In this document: piece by piece, positions 17,543 to 27,700 of the stretch
Layout of the letters: each line of letters starts with the position of its first letter
Numbering within the stretch: the stretch's first letter is position 1
From: Marinobacter sp. AC-23
Lineage (GTDB): Bacteria; Pseudomonadota; Gammaproteobacteria; Pseudomonadales; Oleiphilaceae
Length of the DNA: 64,000 bases
Assembly: GCF_001858325.1 (NCBI RefSeq)
Contig: NZ_MBPP01000014.1
Span: forward strand, 1-64,000
Direction of reading: 5' to 3'
Notes under the pieces: model-generated
Told to the model about the DNA's origin: nothing
The model's input: only the letters and a program-made list of their open reading frames with translations
Database searches by the model: none
Program-made: the position numbers and the translations under genes

Positions 17543-19114
17543 TTACTTCTGCATCTGTTTCGGATCGATCTGTTTCACAGTGGTCAGCTTCTGCACCATG
17601 GTGGAGGTGTTTTTACGGCCACCAAACATGCTGAATTCGCTGTCACCACCGCTGCAGCCGTCACCGAAGCTGAAGCCACAACCACCGCGCTCAGCGTGTG
17701 CGTCAGGGAAGGCCTCCTTCGCCAGTTCGCGATGGCTGGTGGGAATCACGAAGCGGTCCTCGTAATCGGCGATTGCCAGGTACCGGTACATTTCATCGGC
17801 CTGGGCCTTGGTTAATCCGACTGCTTCCAGCGCCCGCAGGTCTTCAACGCCGTCTACAGTTTCTGCTCGCTTATAAAGGCGCATAGCCATAATGCGTTTA
17901 AGTGCCAGTACGATCGGCTTCTCATCCCCTGCGGTGAGCAGGTTGGCCAGGTATTTCACCGGAATGCGCAAGCTTTCGATTTTCGGCAACACGCCGTCAA
18001 ACTCAACCTTGCCGGATTCCGCCGCGGACTGGATCGGGCTCAAAGGCGGCACGTACCAGACCATGGGCAGAGTGCGGTATTCCGGGTGCAAAGGCAGCGC
18101 CAGTTTCCACTCAACCGCCATTTTGTACACCGGGCTGCGCTGGGCAGCCTGGATAACGTTCATGGGCACGCCGTCTTTTGTTGCCTGCGCGATCACTTCG
18201 GGGTCGTTCGGGTCGAGAAATATCTCAAGCTGCTTTTCATAAAGCTCGTGTTCGCCCGGCGTGCTGGCCACTTCTTCAATGCGGTCGGCATCGTAAAGCA
18301 ACACACCCAGGTAGCGGATGCGCCCTACGCAGGTCTCGGAGCACACAGTCGGCATACCGGCTTCAATACGCGGGTAGCAGAAGATGCACTTTTCAGACTT
18401 GCCGGTTTTCCAGTTGAAGTAGATTTTCTTGTACGGGCAGCCGGAGACACACATGCGCCAACCACGGCACTTGTCCTGGTCGATCAGCACTATGCCGTCT
18501 TCTTCGCGCTTGTAGATGGCGCCACTTGGGCAGGCTGCTACGCAGGTGGGGTTAAGGCAGTGCTCACACAGGCGCGGCAGATACATCATGAAGGTGTTTT
18601 CGAACTCGCCGTAGATATCGGCCTGAATCTGATCGAAGTTTTTATCCTTGCGCCGCTTGGCAAACTCGGTACCCAGGATTTCTTCCCAGTTAGGGCCCCA
18701 CTCGATTTTCTGCATGCGCTTGCCGGTGATCAGCGAACGCGGCCGTGCAACCGGCTGGTGCTTGCTATCGCCTGCGGTGTGCAGATGCTGATAATCGAAA
18801 TCAAACGGTTCGTAATAGTCGTCAATTTCCGGCAGGTCCGGGTTGGCAAAAATGTTCGCCAACACCCGGAACTTTCCGCCAATGCGGGGACGGATTTTGC
18901 CGCTGGCATCACGCATCCAGCCGCCTTTCCACTTGTCCTGGTTTTCCCACTCTTTCGGGTAACCAATACCTGGTTTGGTTTCGACATTGTTGAACCAGGC
19001 GTATTCCATGCCTTCGCGGCTGGTCCATACGTTTTTACAAGTCACTGAACAGGTGTGGCAACCGATGCATTTGTCCAGGTTCAGTACCATGCCTACTTGG
19101 GAACGGATCTTCAT
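17543..19114 (-). CDS. narH: NarH, iron-sulfur subunit of nitrate reductase
   Basis: This is a 523-residue cytosolic-side electron-transfer subunit. Four cysteine groups are visible: CIGCHTCSVTCKN near residue 16, CEHCLNPTCVAACPSGA near 184, CRGWRMCVSGCP near 217 (the Trp replaces a Cys and gives the 3Fe-4S cluster, as expected), and CIFCYPRIEAGMPTVCSETC near 244. Its start overlaps the narG stop by a few bases, consistent with coupled translation. No defect was seen. Confidence 0.97.
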   Translation of the reverse strand: MKIRSQVGMVLNLDKCIGCHTCSVTCKNVWTSREGMEYAWFNNVETKPGIGYPKEWENQDKWKGGWMRDASGKIRPRIGGKFRVLANIFANPDLPEIDDYYEPFDFDYQHLHTAGDSKHQPVARPRSLITGKRMQKIEWGPNWEEILGTEFAKRRKDKNFDQIQADIYGEFENTFMMYLPRLCEHCLNPTCVAACPSGAIYKREEDGIVLIDQDKCRGWRMCVSGCPYKKIYFNWKTGKSEKCIFCYPRIEAGMPTVCSETCVGRIRYLGVLLYDADRIEEVASTPGEHELYEKQLEIFLDPNDPEVIAQATKDGVPMNVIQAAQRSPVYKMAVEWKLALPLHPEYRTLPMVWYVPPLSPIQSAAESGKVEFDGVLPKIESLRIPVKYLANLLTAGDEKPIVLALKRIMAMRLYKRAETVDGVEDLRALEAVGLTKAQADEMYRYLAIADYEDRFVIPTSHRELAKEAFPDAHAERGGCGFSFGDGCSGGDSEFSMFGGRKNTSTMVQKLTTVKQIDPKQMQK

Positions 19115-22100
19115 TTTACAGCCTCCTGAACCGTGTCATTGCCTTCGCCATCAAGCCAGTCAATGTTCTTCATTTTGCGTACCACAACAAACTCGTCGCG
19201 GTTGGAACCTACGGTGCCGTAGTAGTTAAAACCGTAGGAGAACTGCGCGTAGCCACCAATCATGTGCGTGGGCTTGGGGCACACCCGGGTAACCGAGTTG
19301 TGGATACCACCGCGGGTACCGGTAATCTCAGAGCCGGGAATGTTCACAATCCGTTCCTGAGCGTGGTACATCATCATCATGCCCGGCATAACTCGCTGGC
19401 TGACAACCGCACGGGCTGCAATAGCACCGTTGGCGTTGAACACCTCTACCCAGTCATTGTCTTCCACACCCACATCGCGGGCGTCGTCTTCGCTCAGCCA
19501 CACAATGGGACCGCCGCGAGACAGAGTCAGCATCAGCAGGTTGTCACTGTAGGTGCTGTGGATGCCCCACTTCTGGTGCGGTGTGAGGAAGTTCAGCGCT
19601 TTTTCCGGGTTGCCATTAGGTTTGGCGTTCAGCAGCGGTGCTGCCGCCTTGGTGTTGATGGGCGGGCGATACACCAGCAAGCTTTCACCGAAAGCGCGCA
19701 TCCACTCGTGATCCATATAGAACTGTTGGCGACCGGTCAGGGTGCGCCAGGGAATCAGCTCGTGCACGTTTGTGTAGCCGGCGTTGTAAGACACGTGATC
19801 GTCTTCCAGGCCAGACCACGTGGGGCTGGAGATGATCTTGCGCGGCTGCGCCACAATATCGCGGAAACGAATGGCTTCGTGCTCTTTACCCACCGCCAGA
19901 TGGCTGTGATCCAGCCCGGTAAACTCAGACAATGCCTTCCAGGCTTTTACCGCCACCTGGCCGTTGGTTTCCGGCGCCAGAGTCAGGATCACTTCTGCTG
20001 CATCAATCGCACTTTCAATCTTCGGCCGGCCTGCGTTGGCGCCGTCGATGTGCTTATAGTTCAGGTCACCCAGGAACTTGACTTCATCTTCTGTGTTCCA
20101 GTTGATGCCCTTGCCACCATTACCCAGCTTGTCCATCAGCGGCCCAAGCGAGGTAAAGCGGGCGTAGGTATTCGGGTAATCCCGTTCCACGGTAATGAAG
20201 TTCGGCGCTGTTTTGCCGGGAATCAGCTCACACTCGCCTTTTTTCCAGTCTTTCACATCGAACGGCTGGCCAAGCTCAGCCGCCGCATCGTGCATCAGCG
20301 GCTGAGTGACCACGTCTTGCTCGACACCCAAGTGGCCTTCGGCCGCCTTGGAGAAAGATTTGGCGATGCCTTTATAGATTTCCCAGTCACTGCGGGATTC
20401 CCACGCTGGGTCGGTAGCAGCTGTCAGCGGGTGAATGAACGGGTGCATGTCTGACGTGTTCAGGTCGTTCTTCTCGTACCAGGTAGCGGTCGGCAGAACT
20501 ATGTCTGAATACAGGCAGGTGGTGGACATACGGAAGTCCAGAGTCACCAGCAGGTCGAGCTTGCCCTCGGGCGCTTCGTCGCGCCACTTAACTTCCTTGG
20601 GCTTAACACCGTCGTTATGGCCCAGGTCTTTGCCCTGCAGACCGCTGGTGGTGCCCAGCAGGTACTTGAGCATGTACTCATGACCTTTACCGGAAGAGCC
20701 CAGCAGGTTGGAGCGCCAGATGAACATATTGCGCGGGTGGTTCTCGGGCGCTTCCGGATCTTCCGCCGCAAAGGCCAGCGAGCCGTCCTTCATGGACTGG
20801 GTAACGTAGGCAGGTACGTCCATGCCGGCCTTTTCAGCTTCCGCAGCAATGCCCAGCGGGTTGCGGTTAAGCTGAGGTGCCGAAGGCAACCAGCCCATGC
20901 GCTCGGCGCGCACGTTGTAATCGATCAGGCTGCCACCAAACTTGGATTTGTCGGCCAGGGGCGACAGGATCTCGCTTACATCCAGTTTCTCGTAGCGCCA
21001 CTGCCCCGAGTGAGCGTAGAAGAACGACGTGCCGTTCATCTGGCGTGGCGGGCGCTGCCAATCCAGGCCAAAGGCCAGCGGCTGCCAACCAGTTTGCGGA
21101 CGCAACTTTTCCTGGCCCACATAGTGGGCCCAGCCACCGCCGCTTTGACCCACGCAGCCACACATAACCAGCATGTTGATCAGCGCGCGGTAGTTCATGT
21201 CCATGTGGTACCAGTGGTTCATACCGGCACCCACAATAATCATGGAACGGCCCTTGGTTTTGTGGGCGTTCTCGCCAAACTCGCGGGCAATTCGAATCAC
21301 TTTTTCAGCCGGTACGCCGGTAATTTTTTCCTGCCAGGCCGGGGTATAGGGCTTAACCTGATCGTAGGCGGTGGCGCTGTCATCGTCACCCAAGCCACGG
21401 CTGATACCATAGTTTGCAATCATCAGGTCGTACACGGTAACCACAAGGGCTTCGCCGCCGTCGGCCAAGTCTATTTTACGGCTGCCCAGCTTGTGGGTAA
21501 GGGTGTCGCTGATCTCAACCGATTTGAAATGCTCGTGTTTGATACCGCCGAAGTACGGGAAGGCCACGTCGACCACTTCGTCGTGCTTTTCAACCATCGA
21601 CAACTGCAGATTCACCTCTTCGGTTTTGGCAGTTTGCTTCAGGTTCCACTTGCCTTTTTCACCCCAGCGATAGCCGATAGAGCCGTTAGGCGCGGTCAAC
21701 TGGTTGGTGGTTTCGTCAATGGCAATGGTTTTCCATTCCGGGTTGTTCTCTTCACCCAGCCCGCCCACCAGATCGCTGGCGCGCAGGAACCGGCCTGGCA
21801 CATAACGGCCATCGTCCAGTTTATCGAGCTTCACCAGGTACGGCATATCCGAGTAACGGCGCACGTAATCAGTAAAGTACGGGCTCGGGTTGTCAACATG
21901 GAACTCTTTCAGGATGACATGACCCATGGCCATGCCCATTGCCGCATCGGTGCCCTGCTTGGGGTTCAGCCATTCATCTGACAGTTTGGACACTTCGGCG
22001 TAATCCGGAGTGACCGCAACGGTCTTGGTGCCCTTGTAGCGCACTTCGGTAAAGAAGTGGGCATCCGGGGTGCGGGTTTGCGGAACGTTGGAGCCCCAGG

Positions 22101-22854
22101 CAATGATGTAGCTGGAGTTGTACCAGTCTGCCGATTCGGGAACGTCGGTCTGCTCACCCCAAACTTGCGGAGAAGCCGGCGGCAAGTCGCAGTACCAGTC
22201 GTAGAAGCTCAGGCACACGCCACCAATCAGCGACAGGTAACGGCTGCCGGCCGCGTAGGAAATCATAGACATGGCAGGGATTGGCGAGAAGCCAATAATG
22301 CGATCCGGACCGTGCTTTTTGGCGGTGTAAACGTTCGCAGCACCGATCAGTTCGTTAACTTCATTCCAGTCGGAGCGCACAAACCCGCCCATTCCACGGC
22401 GGGGTTTGTACTCTGCGGTTTTCTTCGGGTCTTCGACAATGGAAGCCCAGGCATCTACCGGGTCGTTGAACTGCATGCGGGCGGCGCGCCAAAGCTTCAT
22501 CAGGTGCTTGCGCATCAGCGGGTATTTCAGGCGGTTGGCACTGTACATGTACCAGGAGTAGCTGGCGCCGCGAGGGCAGCCACGGGGTTCGTGGTTGGGC
22601 AGATCCGGGCGAGTACGGGGGTAATCGGTTTGCTGGGTTTCCCAGGTAACCAGGCCATTTTTGACGTAGATTTTCCAGCTACAGGAACCAGTGCAGTTTA
22701 CGCCATGGGTGGAGCGTACAATTTTGTCGTGCTGCCAACGTTGGCGGTAGCTGTCTTCCCAGTCACGATTCACATCGTGGGTTTCCCCGTGGCCGTTCGA
22801 AAACGATTCACGCTTTTTGCTGAAGTAGCTCAGCTTGTCGATCAAATGACTCAT
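19111..22854 (-). CDS. narG: NarG, catalytic molybdenum subunit of nitrate reductase
   Basis: This 1247-residue protein reduces nitrate to nitrite at Mo-bis-MGD on the cytoplasmic side. The N-terminal cluster motif H-G-V-N-C-T-G-S-C-S-W (about residues 50-60) with a further Cys in GCPRGASYSW is the His/Cys FS0 site of membrane-bound Nar. There is no Tat signal, consistent with NarG rather than NapA. The long open frames on the opposite strand across this gene are shadows of its GC-rich codons. A separate promoter region lies between narK and narG. Confidence 0.97.
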   Translation of the reverse strand: MSHLIDKLSYFSKKRESFSNGHGETHDVNRDWEDSYRQRWQHDKIVRSTHGVNCTGSCSWKIYVKNGLVTWETQQTDYPRTRPDLPNHEPRGCPRGASYSWYMYSANRLKYPLMRKHLMKLWRAARMQFNDPVDAWASIVEDPKKTAEYKPRRGMGGFVRSDWNEVNELIGAANVYTAKKHGPDRIIGFSPIPAMSMISYAAGSRYLSLIGGVCLSFYDWYCDLPPASPQVWGEQTDVPESADWYNSSYIIAWGSNVPQTRTPDAHFFTEVRYKGTKTVAVTPDYAEVSKLSDEWLNPKQGTDAAMGMAMGHVILKEFHVDNPSPYFTDYVRRYSDMPYLVKLDKLDDGRYVPGRFLRASDLVGGLGEENNPEWKTIAIDETTNQLTAPNGSIGYRWGEKGKWNLKQTAKTEEVNLQLSMVEKHDEVVDVAFPYFGGIKHEHFKSVEISDTLTHKLGSRKIDLADGGEALVVTVYDLMIANYGISRGLGDDDSATAYDQVKPYTPAWQEKITGVPAEKVIRIAREFGENAHKTKGRSMIIVGAGMNHWYHMDMNYRALINMLVMCGCVGQSGGGWAHYVGQEKLRPQTGWQPLAFGLDWQRPPRQMNGTSFFYAHSGQWRYEKLDVSEILSPLADKSKFGGSLIDYNVRAERMGWLPSAPQLNRNPLGIAAEAEKAGMDVPAYVTQSMKDGSLAFAAEDPEAPENHPRNMFIWRSNLLGSSGKGHEYMLKYLLGTTSGLQGKDLGHNDGVKPKEVKWRDEAPEGKLDLLVTLDFRMSTTCLYSDIVLPTATWYEKNDLNTSDMHPFIHPLTAATDPAWESRSDWEIYKGIAKSFSKAAEGHLGVEQDVVTQPLMHDAAAELGQPFDVKDWKKGECELIPGKTAPNFITVERDYPNTYARFTSLGPLMDKLGNGGKGINWNTEDEVKFLGDLNYKHIDGANAGRPKIESAIDAAEVILTLAPETNGQVAVKAWKALSEFTGLDHSHLAVGKEHEAIRFRDIVAQPRKIISSPTWSGLEDDHVSYNAGYTNVHELIPWRTLTGRQQFYMDHEWMRAFGESLLVYRPPINTKAAAPLLNAKPNGNPEKALNFLTPHQKWGIHSTYSDNLLMLTLSRGGPIVWLSEDDARDVGVEDNDWVEVFNANGAIAARAVVSQRVMPGMMMMYHAQERIVNIPGSEITGTRGGIHNSVTRVCPKPTHMIGGYAQFSYGFNYYGTVGSNRDEFVVVRKMKNIDWLDGEGNDTVQEAVK

Positions 22855-22954
22855 GGTCTCTCTCTCCGTCTGCCGGATCGTTTTTCCGATTTAAGGCCAT
22901 TGTGTGGGAGAAAAACCCTGAAATCTGCGTGGTTACTACCACAAAGCCTGCCTC

Positions 22955-22970
22955 TACCACCGATGAGGTA
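22955..22970. promoter_or_regulatory. Candidate NarL 7-2-7 binding site upstream of narG
   Basis: TACCACC-GA-TGAGGTA is an inverted pair of TACC-type heptamers separated by two bases, the arrangement preferred by phosphorylated NarL. It lies about 100 bases upstream of the narG start and just after the narK stop. A further TACTACC heptamer lies at 22934-22940. The outer bases match the consensus TACYNMT; the last base of each heptamer does not. Confidence 0.45.
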
Positions 22971-22976
22971 TAGGCG

Positions 22977-24243
22977 CTATATCCCTGGGTGGAGAAGGGC
23001 TTGGCGTTCGTCGAGACGGCTAAAGCGGGCAAACATAATTTGGCAGATGCAGAGCAACAGAAACAGGATCATAAACACAGCGCTGCGGACGCCACCCAGT
23101 GATTCACCGCACCGAAGATAACCGGTAGCAGGAAAGCCACAGAACACGCGCTAACCAGCAGCAACCCGGCAACAAAGGCAGCATTCTGGCGACTCTCAAT
23201 AATCACCATTCTCTGAAGGCTACCCATGGCACACCCAAGAGCCATACCGAGTATCACAACAAAGATACCCTCAACGCTCATAGGCAAGGCGTACTCGATC
23301 TTGATGGTTGCTTCCACGCCTTGCACGAACAGAGTCATGGGCGGGTAAGACAACACCACCAAGCAACCAGGCCGATGAACAGTGACCGGCTGATGACTCT
23401 AGGGCTGCCAAAGCGATCCGCCAGGCCGCCACCCAAAATCTGCGCAAGCGCACCGGGGATAACGAACCACTGAGCAAGCCTGGCTCCGGATTCAACTTGC
23501 AGTTCGAATTGCGAGGAAAGATAACCTGGCAGCCACAGCGCCAATGCAAAAAAACTTCCGGCGACCACACCAAAGTAGGCGCCTAACTGCCAAATGCCTT
23601 GCTGCTTGAAGCGTTCGAAAAGCAGGTTAATAGAGGGTTCGTATTGCGGGTCTGCAACAGCATCTTCCGGATCCGTAAGCAGCAATAACAGCGCGAGCAC
23701 CAACAAAAGGACAATCAAATACGCCAGCGGGACGCCATGCCAAGAAAAAGCCTCATGAAACAGTGGCACAAGGTAGTAGGTAAACCCGGCTCCGGTCACA
23801 CCTGCACCAAACACACCCAGTACAAGGCCAAGCCTATGGGGCTGGCAGTTGCTGGTAACAAACTGCATTCCAGCGCTATAAAACCCACCGGCCAACCCAA
23901 GCCCGCCCGCTGCCACGAGGTAACCTGCGAAGGTATCGGTGGTAAGCAAAACCACCATGCACGCGGCAAGCCCGGCAAGGCAAATGAGCATAATGCGACG
24001 GGCACCAAATTTCCGGGCGGCAAGCCCCGCTGGTACGGCCAACAGCGCGCTAACTGCCATAGGCATGGCAAGCAGCAAACCGAACTGCAAATTGCTGAGA
24101 CCAAACTCGGCCCGAAGGTGTATCCCTGCCACCGCAAACAGCGTCCAGCAGCCGGCAGCAATCACAAAGCCAGTTACCGCTAGCGGCAGAATTACGGCAA
24201 GTGATGCCCGCCGCTCATCCTCCTGATCCGCCTCTGACTTCAT
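22977..24243 (-). CDS. narK: NarK-type nitrate/nitrite transporter, two frameshifts
   Basis: This is a major-facilitator protein with about 12 membrane segments. It starts MKSEADQEDERRASLAVILP and contains GLGLAGGFYSAGMQFV and the second-half motif GGGLADRFGSPRV. The frame shifts near 23358 (LVAWW to LVVLSYPPMTLF) and again near 23074, where the terminal part reads on as MILFLLLCICQIMFARFS and stops with TAG at 22977-22979. Adding one base at both places gives 422 residues, a normal NarK length. It precedes narG on the same strand, as in Pseudomonas. Both shifts sit in short runs and look like sequence errors. Confidence 0.88.
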
Positions 24244-24299
24244 CTGCGAACGCCCTTGTGAACCGTTTTTAATATCGCCATTGAGTCTCAGCTTTTGCC

Positions 24300-24313
24300 C
24301 TGACGCAGGTCAA
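24300..24313. promoter_or_regulatory. ANR/DNR box between narK and narX
   Basis: CTGACGCAGGTCAA is a dyad of the TTGAY-N4-RTCAA type with one mismatch. It is centred at 24306.5. Read toward narK, a -10-like GATATT lies at 24271-24276, which places the box at about -41.5 (class II activation). It may also serve divergent narX. Confidence 0.65.
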
Positions 24314-24327
24314 AGACTATGATGGGT

Positions 24328-24344
24328 TACCAACCATTGGGGTA
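24328..24344. promoter_or_regulatory. NarL-like inverted heptamers in the narK-narX gap
   Basis: TACCAAC-CAT-TGGGGTA forms an inverted repeat of TACC heptamers (outer dyad TTACC-N9-GGTAA, 24327-24345). The spacing is three rather than two bases, so NarL binding is only suggested. It lies 55 bases before narX. Confidence 0.35.
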
Positions 24345-24398
24345 ACTGACTATCCTCAAGGAGGTATTCGAGCCCGGCGACCTCAAAGACGAGACTCA

Positions 24399-26258
24399 AT
24401 GAAATCCAGAAGCCCCCTTGTTAACCGGATTGCCATCGTTGTTTGCGCCGTTGTGCTGACCTCTATTGTCAGCATGGCCACAACCCTTGCGGTTTCAAAA
24501 AGTATTGAAGGTAACGCTACTGCGATCAATATGGCAGGTGCGCTGCGCATGGGTGCGTTTCAGCTGCTGGCTCATGCTGCGAGCCCCGGAAATAACCACA
24601 CCGGTGAAGATAATATCCGGGGCCTTGCCGCAAAATATGAATCCAGCCTTACGAACAGCGCGATTACACGCACCATTCCCGACACAGCCGACCACCCCTT
24701 GGCGAAACAGTATCGCGCGATCAAAGCAAACTGGGAGCAAACCTTACGACCGGGGCTGGAGAGCCACCCACAAGGGGCGCCCATTAGCGCTGGGATGCTG
24801 GCGGCTACAGAAACCTACGTCGACTCCGTAAACCAACTGGTCAGCATGCTCGAACGGCGCACCGAAGCGCGAATCGGCCTGCTACACCTTATCCAGATCA
24901 TCAGCTTGGCGTTCTCTATACTGATCATCGTTGCCCTGTTTGTTGACCTGAGAAACCGGGTACTCAAACCCCTGCGCAAACTGGTTAATATTGCGGGGGC
25001 CGTGGGCGAACAGGACTTTTCCCAAAAGGCAAACTTGAAGGGAAGCGATGAACTGGCACAACTGGGGAGCGCGTTTGACCAGATGAGCAGTGAGTTGGCA
25101 CTCACCTACTACGAACTTGAAGAGCGCGCCCGCAGCAAAACCGAGGAACTGGAAACAAGTCACGCGGCCCTCCAGCTACTGCATACTGCCAGCCGTAGCT
25201 TATTTGCCAACCACGACCTATGCAGTGGCGCGGTACCCATGCTGCGAGAACTGGAACAGCTTCTTGGCATAGGGCCCATTCGGCTTTATCTGCACGACAA
25301 GCAGTTGGCGGACCCGGTTCAGGTGGTTACAACGGCATCTGTAGAGCGCCCTTTTTATTGTCGTGACCACCATTGCAATGCCTGCCTGGTAACACCAGAA
25401 CTCTATGACGAACTTCCCATAGAAGATGAGGATGGCCGCAGGCTGCTGTTGCCTATCCGTACCCCGGGCAAACTCCTTGGTACTCTGGAGGTATGGTACC
25501 CTGCTGACAAAGGACTTTCAGATACGGCGCGACGCCTTCTTGAGACGCTCAGCGACCAATTGGCTACCGCCATCTTCCTCGAACAGCAGATCACAGAAGA
25601 GCAACAACTTACGCTGGCCGAAGAGCGCACCGTGATCGCCCGGGAGTTGCACGATTCACTGGCTCAGTCGCTGTCTTACCTGAAAATGCAGGTAGCCCGC
25701 ATGCGCCGGCTGAATATTGAGGGTGACAAGAAAAACGCTCACAACGCCATACTGGATGAACTCAGCACAGGACTGAACAGCGCCTACCGGCAGCTTCGGG
25801 AGCTACTGGCCACCTTCCGGTTGAAGCTGGACACACCAGACCTGACCACAGCGCTAAGCAAAACCACCGAGGAGTTTTCAGAGCGATTGGGCAAACCCAT
25901 ACAGCTGACATACAACCTGCCACCCCAGGCGCTGTCGCCCAACGAGGAGATTCACACGCTGCAAATTGTGCGCGAGGCCCTGGCCAACGCCGTGAAACAT
26001 GCCGATGCCACAGAGATTTCTGTTGATGTAGTGTTTGAATCGCCGCAAGTACACGCAAAAATACGGGATAACGGCAAAGGTTTGCCCAATGGTGGGCAGC
26101 CGGTTAACCATTACGGCCTGATAATCATGCACGATCGCGCCCGCACACTGGGTGGTCAAGTTGTGGTACAAGATCGTGATGAGGGCGGCGTTGAAGTGGT
26201 TCTGACGTTTGTTCCGAAAAGCCGGCACCTGATCCCGGCCGACGCGGCCAATACCTGA
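24399..26258 (+). CDS. narX: NarX, nitrate/nitrite sensor histidine kinase
   Basis: This 619-residue protein is read as: transmembrane helix 1 (about 8-30), the periplasmic nitrate-binding P-box (KSIEGNATAINMAGALRM, residues 34-51), transmembrane helix 2 (about 160-185), a HAMP linker, a coiled-coil and GAF-like central module with cysteines CRDHHCNAC, and an HPK7 kinase with the phosphorylated histidine His418 in RELHDSLAQSLSYLK. The ATPase domain ends with DNGKG. It is transcribed divergently from narK and is followed 65 bases later by narL. Length and motifs are normal. Confidence 0.95.
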   Translation: MKSRSPLVNRIAIVVCAVVLTSIVSMATTLAVSKSIEGNATAINMAGALRMGAFQLLAHAASPGNNHTGEDNIRGLAAKYESSLTNSAITRTIPDTADHPLAKQYRAIKANWEQTLRPGLESHPQGAPISAGMLAATETYVDSVNQLVSMLERRTEARIGLLHLIQIISLAFSILIIVALFVDLRNRVLKPLRKLVNIAGAVGEQDFSQKANLKGSDELAQLGSAFDQMSSELALTYYELEERARSKTEELETSHAALQLLHTASRSLFANHDLCSGAVPMLRELEQLLGIGPIRLYLHDKQLADPVQVVTTASVERPFYCRDHHCNACLVTPELYDELPIEDEDGRRLLLPIRTPGKLLGTLEVWYPADKGLSDTARRLLETLSDQLATAIFLEQQITEEQQLTLAEERTVIARELHDSLAQSLSYLKMQVARMRRLNIEGDKKNAHNAILDELSTGLNSAYRQLRELLATFRLKLDTPDLTTALSKTTEEFSERLGKPIQLTYNLPPQALSPNEEIHTLQIVREALANAVKHADATEISVDVVFESPQVHAKIRDNGKGLPNGGQPVNHYGLIIMHDRARTLGGQVVVQDRDEGGVEVVLTFVPKSRHLIPADAANT

Positions 26259-26323
26259 GTACCAAAATAAGCGGCAACTCCAACCATGCCGTTACGTAAT
26301 CAAGACAAAGGAAGCGAAGCACC

Positions 26324-26995
26324 ATGCCCGATACAGCGTCTGATACACCCGCAAGCATATTGCTGATCGACGACCACCCCCTGCTGCGCCAAGGTATCAA
26401 ACAACTCGTCGAGATGGAGAGTGACATTATTGTGGCCGGCGAGGCCAGCAATGCCACTGACGGTATCCGCTTGGCAACCGAGCTTGAGCCCGACCTCATT
26501 TTGATGGATCTCAACATGCCGGAAATTAACGGTATTGAAGCCCTCAAAAAACTGCGGGAACTGAACATAAGCTCTCGCATCATTATGTTCACCGTGTCTG
26601 ATCAGGAAGATGATGTAGTCTCTGCCCTGCGTGCCGGCGCCGACGGATATCTTCTGAAGGACATGGAACCGGAAGACATGATCGCCCAATTGCGCCAGGC
26701 AGCGGTGGGCAAAATGGTTATCAGTGATCGGTTAACCACATTACTTGCTGAGGCCCTGCGCTCCAATAAGCCCCAACAGGCCGCGCGTCCGGATTTCGAC
26801 AGCCTGACCCCACGGGAAAAAGATATCCTACGACTGATTGCAGAAGGCCTTTCCAACAAGATGATTGGTCGCAAGCTGGATATCAGCGACGGCACGGTAA
26901 AAGTGCACGTAAAACACCTGCTGAAGAAGCTTAACCTGCGCTCGCGGGTTGAGGTTGCCGTGTGGGCGGTAGAAGGCGGCCTGCACAAGGGCTGA
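26324..26995 (+). CDS. narL: NarL, nitrate response regulator
   Basis: This is a 223-residue two-domain response regulator. The receiver domain has the acidic pocket (IDDHPL, residues 15-20), the phosphorylation site Asp62 in LMDLNMPE and the conserved Lys in LLKDM. The LuxR-type DNA-binding domain ([21 protein letters not shown], then [14 protein letters not shown]) covers about residues 150-215. Together with NarX it activates nar genes in response to nitrate; candidate heptamer sites lie in front of narG and narX. Confidence 0.95.
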   Translation: MPDTASDTPASILLIDDHPLLRQGIKQLVEMESDIIVAGEASNATDGIRLATELEPDLILMDLNMPEINGIEALKKLRELNISSRIIMFTVSDQEDDVVSALRAGADGYLLKDMEPEDMIAQLRQAAVGKMVISDRLTTLLAEALRSNKPQQAARPDFDSLTPREKDILRLIAEGLSNKMIGRKLDISDGTVKVHVKHLLKKLNLRSRVEVAVWAVEGGLHKG

Positions 26996-27065
26996 GCGAT
27001 ATCAAATCAAACGCTGTGGGTTTTGGTTACTCTGGGCAGATTGAATTCACTGCCCGGAGTTAGTT

Positions 27066-27566
27066 ATGGCCCTGCCCCTGCCCCTGCCTTTTGCCTTGCC
27101 ACTACCTGCCAAATCTCTGGTCAGCGACTCCCTGGCACTGCTTTCTGAATACCTGCCCTCGCCCTTTCCCTTGCTTGGGGCCATCGACCGCGCGGTTCCG
27201 ATGCCCATGAAGCAGCTGGTTGTAGAAGCGCCGCTCAACCGGATATTTGCGGAGGCCATTGCCGATGGCGAATTTGATGATTTTGAAGGGCGCCGTATCC
27301 GGCTGGAAGTGAGCGGTGGCCACCCTGGCATCACCTTCGGATTTTGGGCTGGCCGGCTCCGGGTATTGGAAAGCCCAGGTGAGGCCACTATTCGCGGCTC
27401 CCTCTCTGCGTTCAAAACCCTGGCAGAACGCCGGCAGGACCCTGACCAGCTTTTCTTCCAGCGTCGCCTGGTTATAGAAGGGGATACCGAACTGGGGCTT
27501 GGGTTAAAAAACCTTCTGGACAGCCTGGAGTGGAATCTAAACCTTCAAAAATTGCGTTTATTTTGA
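27066..27566 (+). CDS. ubiT: UbiT, SCP2-domain accessory factor of anaerobic ubiquinone synthesis
   Basis: This 166-residue protein begins MALPLPLPFALPLPAKSL, with GGAG seven bases upstream. It has a single SCP2 lipid-binding domain (about residues 40-150; PLNRIFAEAIADGEFDDFEGR and then RLVIEGDTELGLGLKN are typical of YhbT/UbiT). UbiT carries ubiquinone intermediates in the oxygen-independent pathway. UbiU and UbiV are encoded about 1.5 kb away on the other strand, and the nar sensor pair is just upstream, so ubiquinone can be made for denitrification. Confidence 0.9.
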   Translation: MALPLPLPFALPLPAKSLVSDSLALLSEYLPSPFPLLGAIDRAVPMPMKQLVVEAPLNRIFAEAIADGEFDDFEGRRIRLEVSGGHPGITFGFWAGRLRVLESPGEATIRGSLSAFKTLAERRQDPDQLFFQRRLVIEGDTELGLGLKNLLDSLEWNLNLQKLRLF

Positions 27567-27700
27567 AGCCTTGTGCTGCTGGAGCCATATCAAATCCATA
27601 CAAGCCTGTGCGATGGTTTAACCACAAACAACCTGAATCTCCAAACAGCTTCCCGTACGGATTTAGACAGTGAGCGCGCAGAATGGATGGAACTCAAATA

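Noticed and set aside
19264..23121. Three long open frames (354-454 residues) on the plus strand across narG
   Set aside because: They lie fully antisense to a complete, highly conserved narG, have no recognisable domains and reflect GC-rich codon bias.
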